Shown one piece after another: positions 52,591 through 61,844 of a stretch of DNA of 64,000 nt. Within the stretch, counting starts at the first letter, position 1. Each line of letters opens with the position of its first letter. Position numbers and translations under genes: made by a program. The stretch is taken from assembly GCF_000423205.1 (NCBI RefSeq), contig NZ_AUHN01000010.1, positions 1 through 64,000 on the forward strand, written 5' to 3'. Under the pieces are notes generated by a model that worked only from the letters and a program-made list of their open reading frames with translations, had not been told where the DNA came from and made no database searches. This DNA is from Jonesia quinghaiensis DSM 15701 (GTDB lineage: Bacteria > Actinomycetota > Actinomycetes > Actinomycetales > Cellulomonadaceae).

Positions 52591-54864
52591 ATGACCCCGT
52601 CTCAGGCACCTGTCGATATCGACGCAACCCTCGCGGCACTCACCCTGGAGGAGAAAGCATCACTACTCTCTGGGTTGAACTTCTGGGAAACCCAACCCGT
52701 ATCTCGTGACAACGTTTCCGTTCCATCCATGTGGGTTTCCGATGGCCCACACGGCCTGCGCAAACAAGCAGACGAAGGTGACCACCTCGGGTTAGGGAAC
52801 TCAGTTCCCGCCACCTGTTTCCCCACTGCCGCAGCACTAGGTTCCACCTGGGATAGTGACCTCCTTGAGCAAGTTGGTGCAGCTCTTGGCCGCGAATCGA
52901 AGCACCACGGAGTTTCTGTGCTTCTGGGCCCCGGCGCAAACATCAAACGCGACCCGCGCTGTGGGCGTAACTTTGAATACCTCTCCGAAGACCCTGTCCT
53001 GTCCGGGGATCTCGCTGCCGCACTGATTCGTGGCACACAGTCGCAGGGTGTAGGCACCTCACTCAAACACTTCGCAGCCAACAACCAAGAAGATGACCGC
53101 ATGCGCGTCAGTGCAGAGGTTGATGAACGATCCCTGCGCGAAATTTATCTTGCCAGCTTTGAGCGGGCCATTGCTGGTGGCGACCCATGGACCATCATGT
53201 GTTCATACAACAAAATCAATGGAACATACGCGTCCCACAACCACTGGTTGCTCACTGAGGTGTTACGGCAGCAGTGGGGTTGGGATGGACTGGTGGTCTC
53301 CGATTGGGGTGCAGTCCGGGATCGCGTCGCCGCAGTGGCAGCAGGCTTGGACCTGGAAATGCCGGGTACTGGTGGGCGCAGTGACGCTGACATTGCAGCT
53401 GCTGTTCGCGACGGGTCGTTAGACGAATCCGTTGTGGACACCGCTGTACGCCGCGTCCTTCACCTCATCAATAAGACCATGCCTGCAACGCAGGACCGTA
53501 CCCCCGTTGACGCAGATGCCCACCATACCCTGGCCCGTCAAGCAGCAGCAGCAGGTGTGGTCCTCCTTCGCAATGAACCCGTTGACGGCACCCAGTTATT
53601 GCCGCTGTCCCCCACACAACATATTGCGGTTATTGGCGAATTCGCGCGCACCCCGCGCTACCAAGGCGCAGGGTCATCACAGGTGAACCCCACCAGGTTG
53701 GTGAGCGCACTTCATGCGCTCTCGGCACATTACGACGGTACCGTCACATTCGCTCCTGGTTTCACCATCGCAGAGGGCCCAGAACCTGAAGTAACAGAGA
53801 GTGAACTGCATGACCAAGCAGTTGCTGCTGCCCGCGACGCTGACATCGCTGTGGTGTTCCTCGGTTTACCTGCAGCAGACGAATCAGAAGGATACGACCG
53901 CACCACCATCTCCTTGCCACCGGTTCAACTCGAACTACTCGCAGCCATCCACGCAGTGAACCCGCGTGTTGTTGTCGCCCTAGCCAACGGTTCGGTCGTA
54001 ACCGTCAGCGAATGGCAAGACCACGCCCCCGCGATCGTCGAGGGGTGGCTTGGCGGGCAAGCCGGAGCGGAGGGCCTCACAGACATTCTCACCGGCGCCT
54101 CCACTCCGTCCGGGAAACTCGCAGAGACCATCCCCGTTCGCCTCCACGACGTGCCCGCCTACGAGAACTTCCCCGGCGGGTTTGGCACCGTTCGCTACGG
54201 CGAAGGCATTTATGTGGGCTACCGCTGGTATGAACGGCGAGACATCGCCCCGGCATACCCGTTCGGGTACGGATTGTCTTACACAACGTTCACGGTGACA
54301 GACACCTCTGTCACCGTGACGGGCACAGGCGCGGACACCAACGCCACTGTTCACGCGACCATCACCAACACCGGTCACCGTGCAGGTGCGCACGTTCTCC
54401 AGGTCTACGTTCACGATCAAGATGCCCCACTAGACCGCCCAGACAAAGAGCTCAAAGCATTCACCAAAGTTCACCTAGCTCCTGGGGAATCTACCACCGT
54501 CACCCTTGCCCTAGACTCCCGCGCATTTGCCTTCTGGCACCCAGCAGTTGGCCGATGGGTTGTGGGTGGCGGTCAATACCAGATCGCTGTGGGCGAGTCA
54601 TCACAGGCAATAAACGCCACCCATACGGTCACCATTGATGGCGAAGACGTTCGTCTCCCGGTCACGGACATGAGCACCATGGGGGAACTACGCAAGCACC
54701 CCATCGTCGGTGGTGACATAACACCCCTGCTAGACGGGCTAGACCCGGCGTTCCTTGCCATGGTTGACGACATCCCCTCCACCGTTTTTGCCGGTTTCGG
54801 TATGTCAAGCCTCGACGCTGATGGCCTAGAAAAACTCATCGCCCGCGCCAACGAAGGCCTGTAA
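52591..54864 (+). CDS. Glycoside hydrolase family 3 beta-glucosidase
   Basis: I chose the ATG at 52591, with AAAGGAG upstream; the frame extends back to 52441 without sense. The 757-residue protein has a GH3 N-terminal barrel with substrate motif GPGANIKRDPRCGRNFEY and SLKHFAANNQE, and the nucleophile in GLVVSDWGAV (Asp238). The GH3 C-terminal domain follows, then a fibronectin type III-like domain (about 600-680). No signal peptide is seen, so it acts in the cytoplasm on imported oligosaccharides. A TetR-type gene lies convergently downstream; a palindrome in the promoter suggests control by it. Confidence 0.92.
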   Translation: MTPSQAPVDIDATLAALTLEEKASLLSGLNFWETQPVSRDNVSVPSMWVSDGPHGLRKQADEGDHLGLGNSVPATCFPTAAALGSTWDSDLLEQVGAALGRESKHHGVSVLLGPGANIKRDPRCGRNFEYLSEDPVLSGDLAAALIRGTQSQGVGTSLKHFAANNQEDDRMRVSAEVDERSLREIYLASFERAIAGGDPWTIMCSYNKINGTYASHNHWLLTEVLRQQWGWDGLVVSDWGAVRDRVAAVAAGLDLEMPGTGGRSDADIAAAVRDGSLDESVVDTAVRRVLHLINKTMPATQDRTPVDADAHHTLARQAAAAGVVLLRNEPVDGTQLLPLSPTQHIAVIGEFARTPRYQGAGSSQVNPTRLVSALHALSAHYDGTVTFAPGFTIAEGPEPEVTESELHDQAVAAARDADIAVVFLGLPAADESEGYDRTTISLPPVQLELLAAIHAVNPRVVVALANGSVVTVSEWQDHAPAIVEGWLGGQAGAEGLTDILTGASTPSGKLAETIPVRLHDVPAYENFPGGFGTVRYGEGIYVGYRWYERRDIAPAYPFGYGLSYTTFTVTDTSVTVTGTGADTNATVHATITNTGHRAGAHVLQVYVHDQDAPLDRPDKELKAFTKVHLAPGESTTVTLALDSRAFAFWHPAVGRWVVGGGQYQIAVGESSQAINATHTVTIDGEDVRLPVTDMSTMGELRKHPIVGGDITPLLDGLDPAFLAMVDDIPSTVFAGFGMSSLDADGLEKLIARANEGL

Positions 54865-54924
54865 CTCAGGCACCATATACCAGCTGCCGCTAACCCAACT
54901 CCGTCGGGTAGCGCAGCGCCTCAC

Positions 54925-54958
54925 GGAGCCCCACAGTGCCTGCACACTGTGGGACTCC
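54925..54958. terminator. Hairpin between the GH3 and TetR genes
   Basis: A stem GGAG...CTCC plus CCCACAGTG (54930-54938) with CACTGTGGG (54945-54953) and a six-base loop lies in the convergent gap. No T-run is present. Confidence 0.55.
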
Positions 54959-55014
54959 ACTCACGGTGAAACCCACGTGTGCGCACCAAACTTCGGGTGA
55001 CCTATGCTGCGGTT

Positions 55015-55635
55015 TTACACCCCACCGATGACAATCGACTCCATGTAGTCCCGCAGCCCAGCAACCATATCTACCTGGCCGTTATCGCCTTGTGCTGTCG
55101 CGAGAAGCCACTGAATCTGCAAACCATCCATCAACGCAACAATGTTTCGCGCAGCAGCCAGCGGAACAACGCCCTTACGCAAATCACCAATGTCCTGACG
55201 ACGCCGCAACTCCAACTCCACTAACGCGACGGTGCGCTCGTAGCGTGTCACAAAAAAGTCATGCGCTGGGTGGTCAACGGACGTTGCCTCCGCGGACAAC
55301 GCAACAAATAGTTCCACGATCGTACGGCGTTCACTATTGCGTGCAACGACTCGGAGCAGTGCTTGCAACCGGTTCAAGCCATCATCAAAGTCTTCTTGCA
55401 TGGCTGCTTCGTCTACCTCATCACGGCGTTCCAAAACAGCCTCGAGGAGTGCAACCTTGGTCGGAAAGTGGTGCAACATCCCTGGGTGGGACATGCCTGC
55501 TCGGGCAGCGATATCACGAAGTGACGCACCGTGAAAGCCGACCTCCCCGAATAGTTCGAGGGCGGCCTGAATAATCTCGAGTCTTTTGTGACGGCCTCGA
55601 GCATTGCCCGCACGGTTGGTCTTCTCTTCATTCAC
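55015..55635 (-). CDS. TetR-family transcriptional regulator
   Basis: The 206-residue protein has an N-terminal TetR DNA-binding domain (GFHGASLRDIAARAGMSHPGMLHHF, read as SLRDIAARAGMSHPGMLHHF) and a helical ligand-binding part ending in QIQWLLATAQG. Its position beside the beta-glucosidase gene and the GATC-centred palindrome in that gene's promoter suggest it represses it until a sugar signal appears. This is an inference. The start has acid residues (MNEEKTNRAG) typical for the family. Confidence 0.9.
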   Translation of the reverse strand: MNEEKTNRAGNARGRHKRLEIIQAALELFGEVGFHGASLRDIAARAGMSHPGMLHHFPTKVALLEAVLERRDEVDEAAMQEDFDDGLNRLQALLRVVARNSERRTIVELFVALSAEATSVDHPAHDFFVTRYERTVALVELELRRRQDIGDLRKGVVPLAAARNIVALMDGLQIQWLLATAQGDNGQVDMVAGLRDYMESIVIGGV

Positions 55636-55721
55636 GGCGCTTATCCTACCAGCGGCAACACCCGGTTTCGGTGGTTTACATCACAAAATCTTGTGGCCGC
55701 GGTTTAGTGTTTGCGAGCCCT

Positions 55722-56840
55722 CTAGGCTTGAACGCCCGCCCGCTTGCGCTCAATGGTTTCTAGCAAATCATTCCAGGACTGCACAAACTTGTTGACCCCT
55801 TGCTCCTCAAGGAGCGCTGCAACATCGTCGAAATCCACACCGACATCGCTGAGCGTATCCATCACCCAGTAGGCGTCATCGTACGCATGAATGATGGAGT
55901 TCCCTGGCACCTCACCGTGCTCCCAAAAAGCCTCCAACGTTGCCCTGGGCATCGTGTTCACCACGGACTCGGCGATGAGTTCCTCAACATACATGGTGTC
56001 GCGCAACGCTGGATCTTTTACCCCAGTCGATGCCCATAGTGGGCGCTGAAGGTTTGCGCCAGCAAGGAGGAGTTCCTGCATTTGAGGGCTCGCGGCGTAG
56101 GTCGTGAAAACGTCATATGCCACCCTGGCGTTTGCTACCCCCACCCGACCGGTAAGCGCACCGGCACGGGCATCTTCGCGGCCTAACAACCGAGTATCAA
56201 CCTCGGTATCAACGCGGGAGACAAAAAATGATGCCACCGAGTGAATGGACTCTAGATCGTGCCCTGCCTCACGGGCTTTCTCTAACCCAGCTAGGTAGGC
56301 GCCAATCACCTCACGGTAACGCTGCACAGAAAAAATCAAAGTGGCGTTGACACTGACACCCTGGCTCACTACCTCAGTGATGGCAGACAACCCAGCGACA
56401 GTTGCTGGAATCTTCACCAAAACACCGGGGCGGTCAACCTGCCGCGCTAACTCAACGGCCTGACGCGCTGTCTCTTGGGCATCATGCGCAAGCAACGGAG
56501 AAACCTCGATGGATACTCGACCATCTTGACCACCAGTCGATTCATACACTGGGGCAAACACATCACACGCACGGGCGACGTCCTGCACCATCAGTTCCAA
56601 GGCAACTTCTTGTGCGTCCCGATCTCCAGAGGCTCGCAACGCCTCATCATAGGTATCCGAGGCAGCAACTGAGGCAGCAAAAATAGACGGATTAGTCGTC
56701 ACACCCACCACGGAACGATCCGTGATCAGCGACTCCAATTCGCCACTGTCCACAAGGTCACGGGACAAATCATCAAGCCAGATACTCACAGCTTGGGCGG
56801 ACAGTCGGTCAGTGGCAGTACGTGCAGCGGCGTTGTCCAT
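55722..56840 (-). CDS. tal: Transaldolase
   Basis: Transaldolase exchanges three-carbon units in the pentose phosphate pathway. The 372-residue protein has the conserved start SIWLDDLSRDLVDSGEL and GVTTNPSIFAAS, the Schiff-base lysine in VLVKIPAT, and VNATLIFS. The length fits the long actinobacterial type. No transketolase is adjacent in this window, unlike in many actinobacteria where tkt-tal are neighbours. The ATG at 56840 is 9 bases after the peroxiredoxin stop, and both genes are on the minus strand. Confidence 0.95.
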   Translation of the reverse strand: MDNAAARTATDRLSAQAVSIWLDDLSRDLVDSGELESLITDRSVVGVTTNPSIFAASVAASDTYDEALRASGDRDAQEVALELMVQDVARACDVFAPVYESTGGQDGRVSIEVSPLLAHDAQETARQAVELARQVDRPGVLVKIPATVAGLSAITEVVSQGVSVNATLIFSVQRYREVIGAYLAGLEKAREAGHDLESIHSVASFFVSRVDTEVDTRLLGREDARAGALTGRVGVANARVAYDVFTTYAASPQMQELLLAGANLQRPLWASTGVKDPALRDTMYVEELIAESVVNTMPRATLEAFWEHGEVPGNSIIHAYDDAYWVMDTLSDVGVDFDDVAALLEEQGVNKFVQSWNDLLETIERKRAGVQA

Positions 56841-56849
56841 AGTGTGAGT

Positions 56850-57368
56850 CTATGAACCCTCACCTTGTTCCGCATGCGCTACCAGCGCTTGTTCGTAATC
56901 TGAGAGGTCCCGGGCTTGACCACGACCGTTCACCACAGCCCACTGCACAACGCCTTGTTCATCAAGAAGAAATGAACCACGCACAGCAATACCGGCGGCT
57001 TCATCAAAGACTCCATAGCTACGGGCGACCTGCCCATGGGGCCAAAAATCTGAGAGAACATCAAAGGTGTAGCGTTCCTGTTCCGCCCACGCTTTCAAGG
57101 CGAACAGCGAGTCACAGGACACTGCAATGACGCGAACCAGCGCATCCGAAAATAGTGGGGCGTTGTCCTGAAGTTCGCGCAGTTCACCGCGGCAAATACC
57201 AGAAAACGCGAAAGGGAAAAATACGAGAAGAACCCGCTGCCCGCGCAAGGCGCTTAAGGTCAGCGGGGTCCCATGCACATCTCGTAATGTGAAATCTGGT
57301 GCCGGTTGCCCGATGCTAATCCCAACAGGAGCATCGGGCAACGGCGAAGAGTCATGCTCAGCGGCCAC
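56850..57368 (-). CDS. AhpE-type peroxiredoxin
   Basis: The 172-residue protein has the thioredoxin-like core with the peroxidatic cysteine in FAFSGICRGELREL, in the place of the usual TxxC. Further blocks are GQPAPDFTLRD and VLLVFFPF. A second resolving cysteine is not obvious, so it is probably 1-Cys. I chose the GTG at 57368, overlapping DUF3052 by 11 bases; the frame extends to 57461. Together with DUF3052 it forms the neighbourhood found beside aceE in many actinobacteria. Confidence 0.88.
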   Translation of the reverse strand: MAAEHDSSPLPDAPVGISIGQPAPDFTLRDVHGTPLTLSALRGQRVLLVFFPFAFSGICRGELRELQDNAPLFSDALVRVIAVSCDSLFALKAWAEQERYTFDVLSDFWPHGQVARSYGVFDEAAGIAVRGSFLLDEQGVVQWAVVNGRGQARDLSDYEQALVAHAEQGEGS

Positions 57369-57771
57369 GGCCGCGGTGTGCAAGCTTCGTTGCCGACCAG
57401 TCCTCTGCAATGGAGAGCGTCGACATCGCGTGCAACCCAGCAGTGCTGGCAGCTTCTTCAATGTCTGAATGCGGAACGTGCCCGTCCCGGCCTGGCTTCA
57501 AGGTGAAAAGCCAAATGTTCGCCCCGTCGTCCAGGGCTGTTTGCACGTCAACGAGCATATCGGTCAGGTCACCGTCGTCTTCACGCCACCAGACGATGAC
57601 ACCGTCAGTGACATCATCAAAGTCTTCGTCGACGAGCTCGCTCCCAACGAGGCCTTCGATGTCCTGGCGGAGGCTGTCATCGACATCATCTCCCCAGCCG
57701 AACTCTTGGACTACCTGCCCAGAGGTGAAACCCAGACGATCTACCTGGGAGGAACCAGCGGTCGCTGCCAC
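57358..57771 (-). CDS. DUF3052 family protein
   Basis: The 137-residue acidic protein begins MAATAGSSQVDRLGFTSGQVVQEFGW and has DDGDLTDMLVD and a C-terminal LSIAEDWSATKL. It matches DUF3052, a conserved actinobacterial protein encoded divergently from aceE and in front of a peroxiredoxin gene. Function is unknown. The promoter lies in the 415-base gap shared with aceE. Confidence 0.9.
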   Translation of the reverse strand: MAATAGSSQVDRLGFTSGQVVQEFGWGDDVDDSLRQDIEGLVGSELVDEDFDDVTDGVIVWWREDDGDLTDMLVDVQTALDDGANIWLFTLKPGRDGHVPHSDIEEAASTAGLHAMSTLSIAEDWSATKLAHRGRGR

Positions 57772-57920
57772 AGTTGTATGTATCCTTCCGATTCATTGTG
57801 AGGTCGCCCTCATACTCGTGAGGCAAACTTAACGCATTTTGGCGCGATTTGCTTGCACCGGCGCTCATCAGGCGAGCTGTTCTCCGCGAATCGGGTCACA
57901 TAGTGGCCCAACGCGCGGTG

Positions 57921-57949
57921 TGTACAACCAAATATCTCAGAAATAGATA
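57921..57949 (+). promoter_or_regulatory. Possible aceE promoter
   Basis: TGTACA (57921-57926) and TAGATA (57944-57949), 17 bases apart, give a weak sigma-70-like promoter on the plus strand. The resulting leader to aceE would be about 230 bases. The match to consensus is poor, so the call is tentative. Confidence 0.25.
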
Positions 57950-57971
57950 GGGTAGAGAAGAGGCAACTGTG

Positions 57972-58094
57972 ATGAAGCAGACCGCACAGATTACAGGGAA
58001 ACGCCTAGGTGTCACCAACATCACGCCCCCCTGCGAGCCCACCCGCTGGAAATGCACTGCAAGTAGTGACAAGAATGAAGACAAAACCGGTTAG
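57972..58094 (+). CDS. Possible 40-codon leader frame upstream of aceE
   Basis: ATG 57972 to TAG 58092-58094 encodes a 40-residue hydrophilic peptide with two cysteines (starting [13 protein letters not shown]). GAAGAGG lies about 9 bases upstream. It sits in the long aceE leader, so it might be a regulatory upstream frame, or merely chance. No homologue is known to me. The rest of the 415-base intergenic gap (57772-58186) shows nothing else that I can name. Confidence 0.3.
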   Translation: MKQTAQITGKRLGVTNITPPCEPTRWKCTASSDKNEDKTG

Positions 58095-58186
58095 GCAAGC
58101 ATGCTGGCACCAGCCCAGATGCCAAGACCGGGAAGGCGAGGACCGGGGGACCCCCGCTTCTCACGACACGTAGTAGAGGACGGACT

Positions 58187-60934
58187 GTGGCCGCGAACGA
58201 GCAAACCGGGCCCTTGATCAACGGCCTGTTGAGTCAGGTGCCGGATATCGACCCTGCAGAAACCGGCGAGTGGATCGAATCGCTGGACGGACTGATCGAC
58301 GAGGCAGGCGGCCCACGTGCACGCTACGTGCTCCTGAGCCTCCTCAAGCGGGCCCGGGAACGCAATGTTGCCATCCCCACGTCAGTCAACACCCCCTACG
58401 TCAACACCATTGGTGTTCACGAGGAACCATACTTCCCCGGTGACGAGGTCCTTGAGCGCCGTTACCGTTCATGGATCCGATGGAACGCCGCCGTCTTGGT
58501 GACCCGCGCACAGCGACCAGAGGTGTCCGTTGGTGGACACATCTCGTCGTACGCGTCAGTTTCCACCCTGTACGAGGTGGGATTGAACCACTTCTTCCGC
58601 GGCAAGGACCACCCAGGTGGCGGTGACCAGATCTTCTTCCAAGGTCACGCCTCCCCCGGTGTCTATGCCCGCGCATTCCTCGAAGGGCGCCTGTCTGGTG
58701 AACAACTAGATGGCTTCCGTCAAGAGCACTCCTTGGGTGAAGGCAAAGGCTTGCCTTCCTACCCACACCCTCGCCAGATGCCAGACTTCTGGGAATTCCC
58801 CACCGTATCGATGGGGCTTGGGCCTGCTGAGGCGATCTACCAAGCGTGGACCAACAAGTACCTGCACAACCGTGGCATCAAGGACACCTCACAGCAGGAC
58901 GTGTGGGCCTACCTGGGTGACGGGGAAATGGATGAACCAGAGTCACGCGGCATGCTCCAACACGCTGCCCAGCAGCAGTTGGACAACCTGACCTTCGTGG
59001 TGAACTGCAACCTGCAGCGCCTCGACGGTCCGGTCCGTGGAAACGGCAAAATCATCCAAGAACTCGAAGCGCAGTTCAAGGGTGCAGGCTGGAACGTCAT
59101 CAAGGTTGTGTGGGGCCGTGAGTGGGACACCCTGCTCAATGCTGATAAAGACCGCGCCTTGGTTAACCTCATGAACAGCACACCAGACGGTGACTACCAG
59201 ACCTACAAGGCAAACGACGGCGCTTTTGTTCGCGAACACTTCTTTGGTCGCGACCCACGCACCAAGAAGCTCGTTGAAAACATGAGCGACGACGAAATCT
59301 GGGCACTCAAGCGCGGTGGCCACGACTACCGCAAGTTGTTTGCAGCGTACGCAGCTGCTCGCTCACACACTGGCCAACCCACTGTGATCCTCGCGAAAAC
59401 CATTAAGGGTTATGGCTTGGGTTCCGGGTTTGCTGGGCGTAACGCAACACACCAGAAGAAGAAGGTTGGGCTCGAAGAGCTCAAGACTCTGCGTGACACG
59501 CTGCACATCCCCATCACCGATGAGCAACTTGAAGCCAACCCGTACTTGCCGCCCTACTACCACCCAGGTATGGACGACCCCGCGATCGAGTACATGCTCG
59601 ACCGTCGTCGTCAGCTTGGCGGCTATGTCCCAGAGCGTCGCGACAAGCACGTCGCCGTGACGTTGCCTGGTGACAAAACTTATGAGGTGCTTTCCAAGGG
59701 TTCCGGCAAGCAAGAAGTCGCCACCACCATGGCGTTCGTCCGTTTGCTCAAAGAACTCATCAAGGACAAAGAATTCGGTCACCGCATTGTGCCGATCATC
59801 CCTGATGAAGCTCGCACCTTCGGTCTTGACTCGATCTTCCCCACCGCGAAGATCTTCAACACGCTGGGTCAGAACTACCTCGCAGTTGACCGTGACCTCA
59901 TGCTCTCCTACAAAGAGTCTGAGTCCGGCCAAATCATGCACACCGGCATCAACGAAGCCGGTTCCGCATCTGCCTTCCAAACAGTGGGAACGTCATACGC
60001 CACCCACGGTCAGCCGCTCATCCCGTTCTACATCTTCTACTCGATGTTCGGGTTCCAGCGCACCGGTGACCAGTTCTGGGCAGCCGGAGACCAACTCACC
60101 CGTGGCTTCATCATTGGAGCAACGGCAGGGCGCACCACACTGACCGGTGAAGGCACCCAGCACGCTGACGGCCACTCCCCCCTCATTGCGGGAACAAACA
60201 CCTCTGTGGTCCAGTACGACCCCGCATACGGTTACGAGATCCGCCACATTGTGCGCGACGGTCTCAAGCGCATGTATGACGAGTCCGACCCACGCGACCC
60301 GAACATCATGTACTACCTCACCGTGTACAACGAGCCCATGCAGCAACCTGCAGAGCCCGAAGATGTTGATGTTGACGGCATCCTGCGCGGTATCCACCGT
60401 GTAGCTGCCGGCGAAGGCGATGGGCCCCGCGTTCAGTTGCTGTCCTCTGGTGTCGGTGTGCCATGGGCTTTGGAAGCTGCTGAACTGCTCAAGAAAGACT
60501 GGGGCGTTGTCGCAGATGTCTGGTCAGTAACCTCATGGAACGAACTACGCCGTGACGGTCTTGCTGCTGACCAGCACAACTTCCTCAACCCAGGTCAAGA
60601 ACAGCGCCAGGCGTACCTGACCCAGAAGCTCCAAGATGCTCAAGGTCCGTTCATCGCAACCAGCGACTACGACCACCTTGTGCAAGACCAAGTACGCACC
60701 TGGATTCCAGGTGACTACGCAGTGCTTGGTGCAGATGGTTTCGGGTTCTCCGACACTCGCGCTGCCGCACGTCGCTACTTCAAGATCGACGGCCCATCCG
60801 TTGTCGTGAAGGCTCTGCAGGAGCTCGCCCGCCGCGGCGAGGTGTCCGCAGAACTTCAGGCACAGGCTATCGAGAAGTATGACCTGCACAATGTGGCAGC
60901 TGGCACCTCTGGTTCTGCTGGCGGAGATGCGTAA
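58187..60934 (+). CDS. aceE: Pyruvate dehydrogenase E1 component, homodimeric type
   Basis: AceE decarboxylates pyruvate with thiamine diphosphate and passes the acetyl group to a lipoyl-E2, likely the one whose end lies at the left edge of the window. The 915-residue protein has the full AceE pattern: [12 protein letters not shown], the TPP-binding motif [10 protein letters not shown] with the distal [13 protein letters not shown], and KTIKGYGLG. The GTG start at 58187 has GTAGAGGA just upstream. A long leader precedes it, and a strong hairpin plus T-run follows. Confidence 0.96.
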   Translation: MAANEQTGPLINGLLSQVPDIDPAETGEWIESLDGLIDEAGGPRARYVLLSLLKRARERNVAIPTSVNTPYVNTIGVHEEPYFPGDEVLERRYRSWIRWNAAVLVTRAQRPEVSVGGHISSYASVSTLYEVGLNHFFRGKDHPGGGDQIFFQGHASPGVYARAFLEGRLSGEQLDGFRQEHSLGEGKGLPSYPHPRQMPDFWEFPTVSMGLGPAEAIYQAWTNKYLHNRGIKDTSQQDVWAYLGDGEMDEPESRGMLQHAAQQQLDNLTFVVNCNLQRLDGPVRGNGKIIQELEAQFKGAGWNVIKVVWGREWDTLLNADKDRALVNLMNSTPDGDYQTYKANDGAFVREHFFGRDPRTKKLVENMSDDEIWALKRGGHDYRKLFAAYAAARSHTGQPTVILAKTIKGYGLGSGFAGRNATHQKKKVGLEELKTLRDTLHIPITDEQLEANPYLPPYYHPGMDDPAIEYMLDRRRQLGGYVPERRDKHVAVTLPGDKTYEVLSKGSGKQEVATTMAFVRLLKELIKDKEFGHRIVPIIPDEARTFGLDSIFPTAKIFNTLGQNYLAVDRDLMLSYKESESGQIMHTGINEAGSASAFQTVGTSYATHGQPLIPFYIFYSMFGFQRTGDQFWAAGDQLTRGFIIGATAGRTTLTGEGTQHADGHSPLIAGTNTSVVQYDPAYGYEIRHIVRDGLKRMYDESDPRDPNIMYYLTVYNEPMQQPAEPEDVDVDGILRGIHRVAAGEGDGPRVQLLSSGVGVPWALEAAELLKKDWGVVADVWSVTSWNELRRDGLAADQHNFLNPGQEQRQAYLTQKLQDAQGPFIATSDYDHLVQDQVRTWIPGDYAVLGADGFGFSDTRAAARRYFKIDGPSVVVKALQELARRGEVSAELQAQAIEKYDLHNVAAGTSGSAGGDA

Positions 60935-60967
60935 AGCTCACTCGCGCAAGCAATAGACCTGCACATA

Positions 60968-61009
60968 ACGGTGGGGGCCAACTCAATTGAGTTGGGCCCC
61001 ACCGTTTTT
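60968..61009 (+). terminator. Intrinsic terminator after aceE
   Basis: A 19-base arm (60968-60986) is the near-perfect reverse complement of 60987-61005, with one mismatch. It is followed by T residues (61005-61009). It ends aceE and may also serve the convergent gene. Confidence 0.9.
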
Positions 61010-61027
61010 GATTGTGCTGGAGCGTGA

Positions 61028-61711
61028 TTAAGCGTTCGCCCCTGAGTTGACGTCGCGCACGAGCGCGGCATCCACGGCATCTACTTCATCTGGTGAAGAG
61101 TGCTCCAACAGCTCCGCAAGGAACCGTCGAGCATCAGCAAACCGTCCAGCATCCAAAGATGCCCGAACAACCTGCACACCGGCTTCTGGAAGGTGTTGGC
61201 GGGCAATCCAGTGGCCAACTCCTAACAGGTAAGCCTCAGACGCCAAGTCGAACTCACGAAGCAACATCAATGCGGTGGCAAGGGCTGCTCCTGAGTCATC
61301 GCGTGACACCGCTGCGTTCAGGCGCCGGGTGGCGTCTTCAGGGTTTTCCGGTAGTGACAAACGTGCAAGCTGCACAAGTGGGAACCACGCTTTGGGGTGT
61401 CCTGCATATTCTTCAGCGAGCGCCCACAGGCTGCTGCGGTATTTCTCGTCGCGGGATGTTCGGGCGGTGATGTCGATCTCGGCGGCGAGTGGATCATCGT
61501 GTTCTGTGCCGTCCTCGGCACAGTTGCGGCCAACGACGTCAACGAGCGCAAGGAAAGCGTGCTCGTTGTTTGGGTCTTCTGCGAGCATGGCTCGCAGTGC
61601 GTCCTCTTGGATGACGTTCTTGGCAGGGTGTGGTGTTTCCCGCCGTCGTCCTACAGTTGACGCCGTCGTTGTTCGTTGCAGTAACTGTTTGATTCTGGGC
61701 ATGAGGGCCAT
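61028..61711 (-). CDS. Hypothetical protein with TPR-like helices
   Basis: The 227-residue protein starts with a basic segment (MALMPRIKQLLQR). It then has pairs of helices with the pattern ALRAMLAEDPNNEHAFLALVD, KYRSSLWALAEEYAGHPKAWFPLVQLARLSLPENPEDA (pieces) and DAGRFADARRFLAELLEHSSPDE, as in TPR-type proteins. No catalytic motif is seen. The gene is divergent from the fasR-like gene, with about 130 bases between them, and converges on aceE. It occurs near aceE and fabD in relatives, as far as I remember, but the function is unknown. Confidence 0.7.
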   Translation of the reverse strand: MALMPRIKQLLQRTTTASTVGRRRETPHPAKNVIQEDALRAMLAEDPNNEHAFLALVDVVGRNCAEDGTEHDDPLAAEIDITARTSRDEKYRSSLWALAEEYAGHPKAWFPLVQLARLSLPENPEDATRRLNAAVSRDDSGAALATALMLLREFDLASEAYLLGVGHWIARQHLPEAGVQVVRASLDAGRFADARRFLAELLEHSSPDEVDAVDAALVRDVNSGANA

Positions 61712-61844
61712 ACAAAGACTCTACCCTTGTTTTGGCTTTTCTTGGCGGTAACTTGGGCTGACCTGTGGTTTTCATCCGTGGCGACCCGCCCGGTGAGTGG
61801 ACCGTTGTTGTGGGAAACCCACAAGTGCTGCTTATGCTCGGAAC

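Noticed and set aside
61093-61751. Overlapping plus-strand frames opposite the TPR-like gene
   Set aside because: They lack ribosome sites and domains, and the minus-strand gene has consistent helical repeats.
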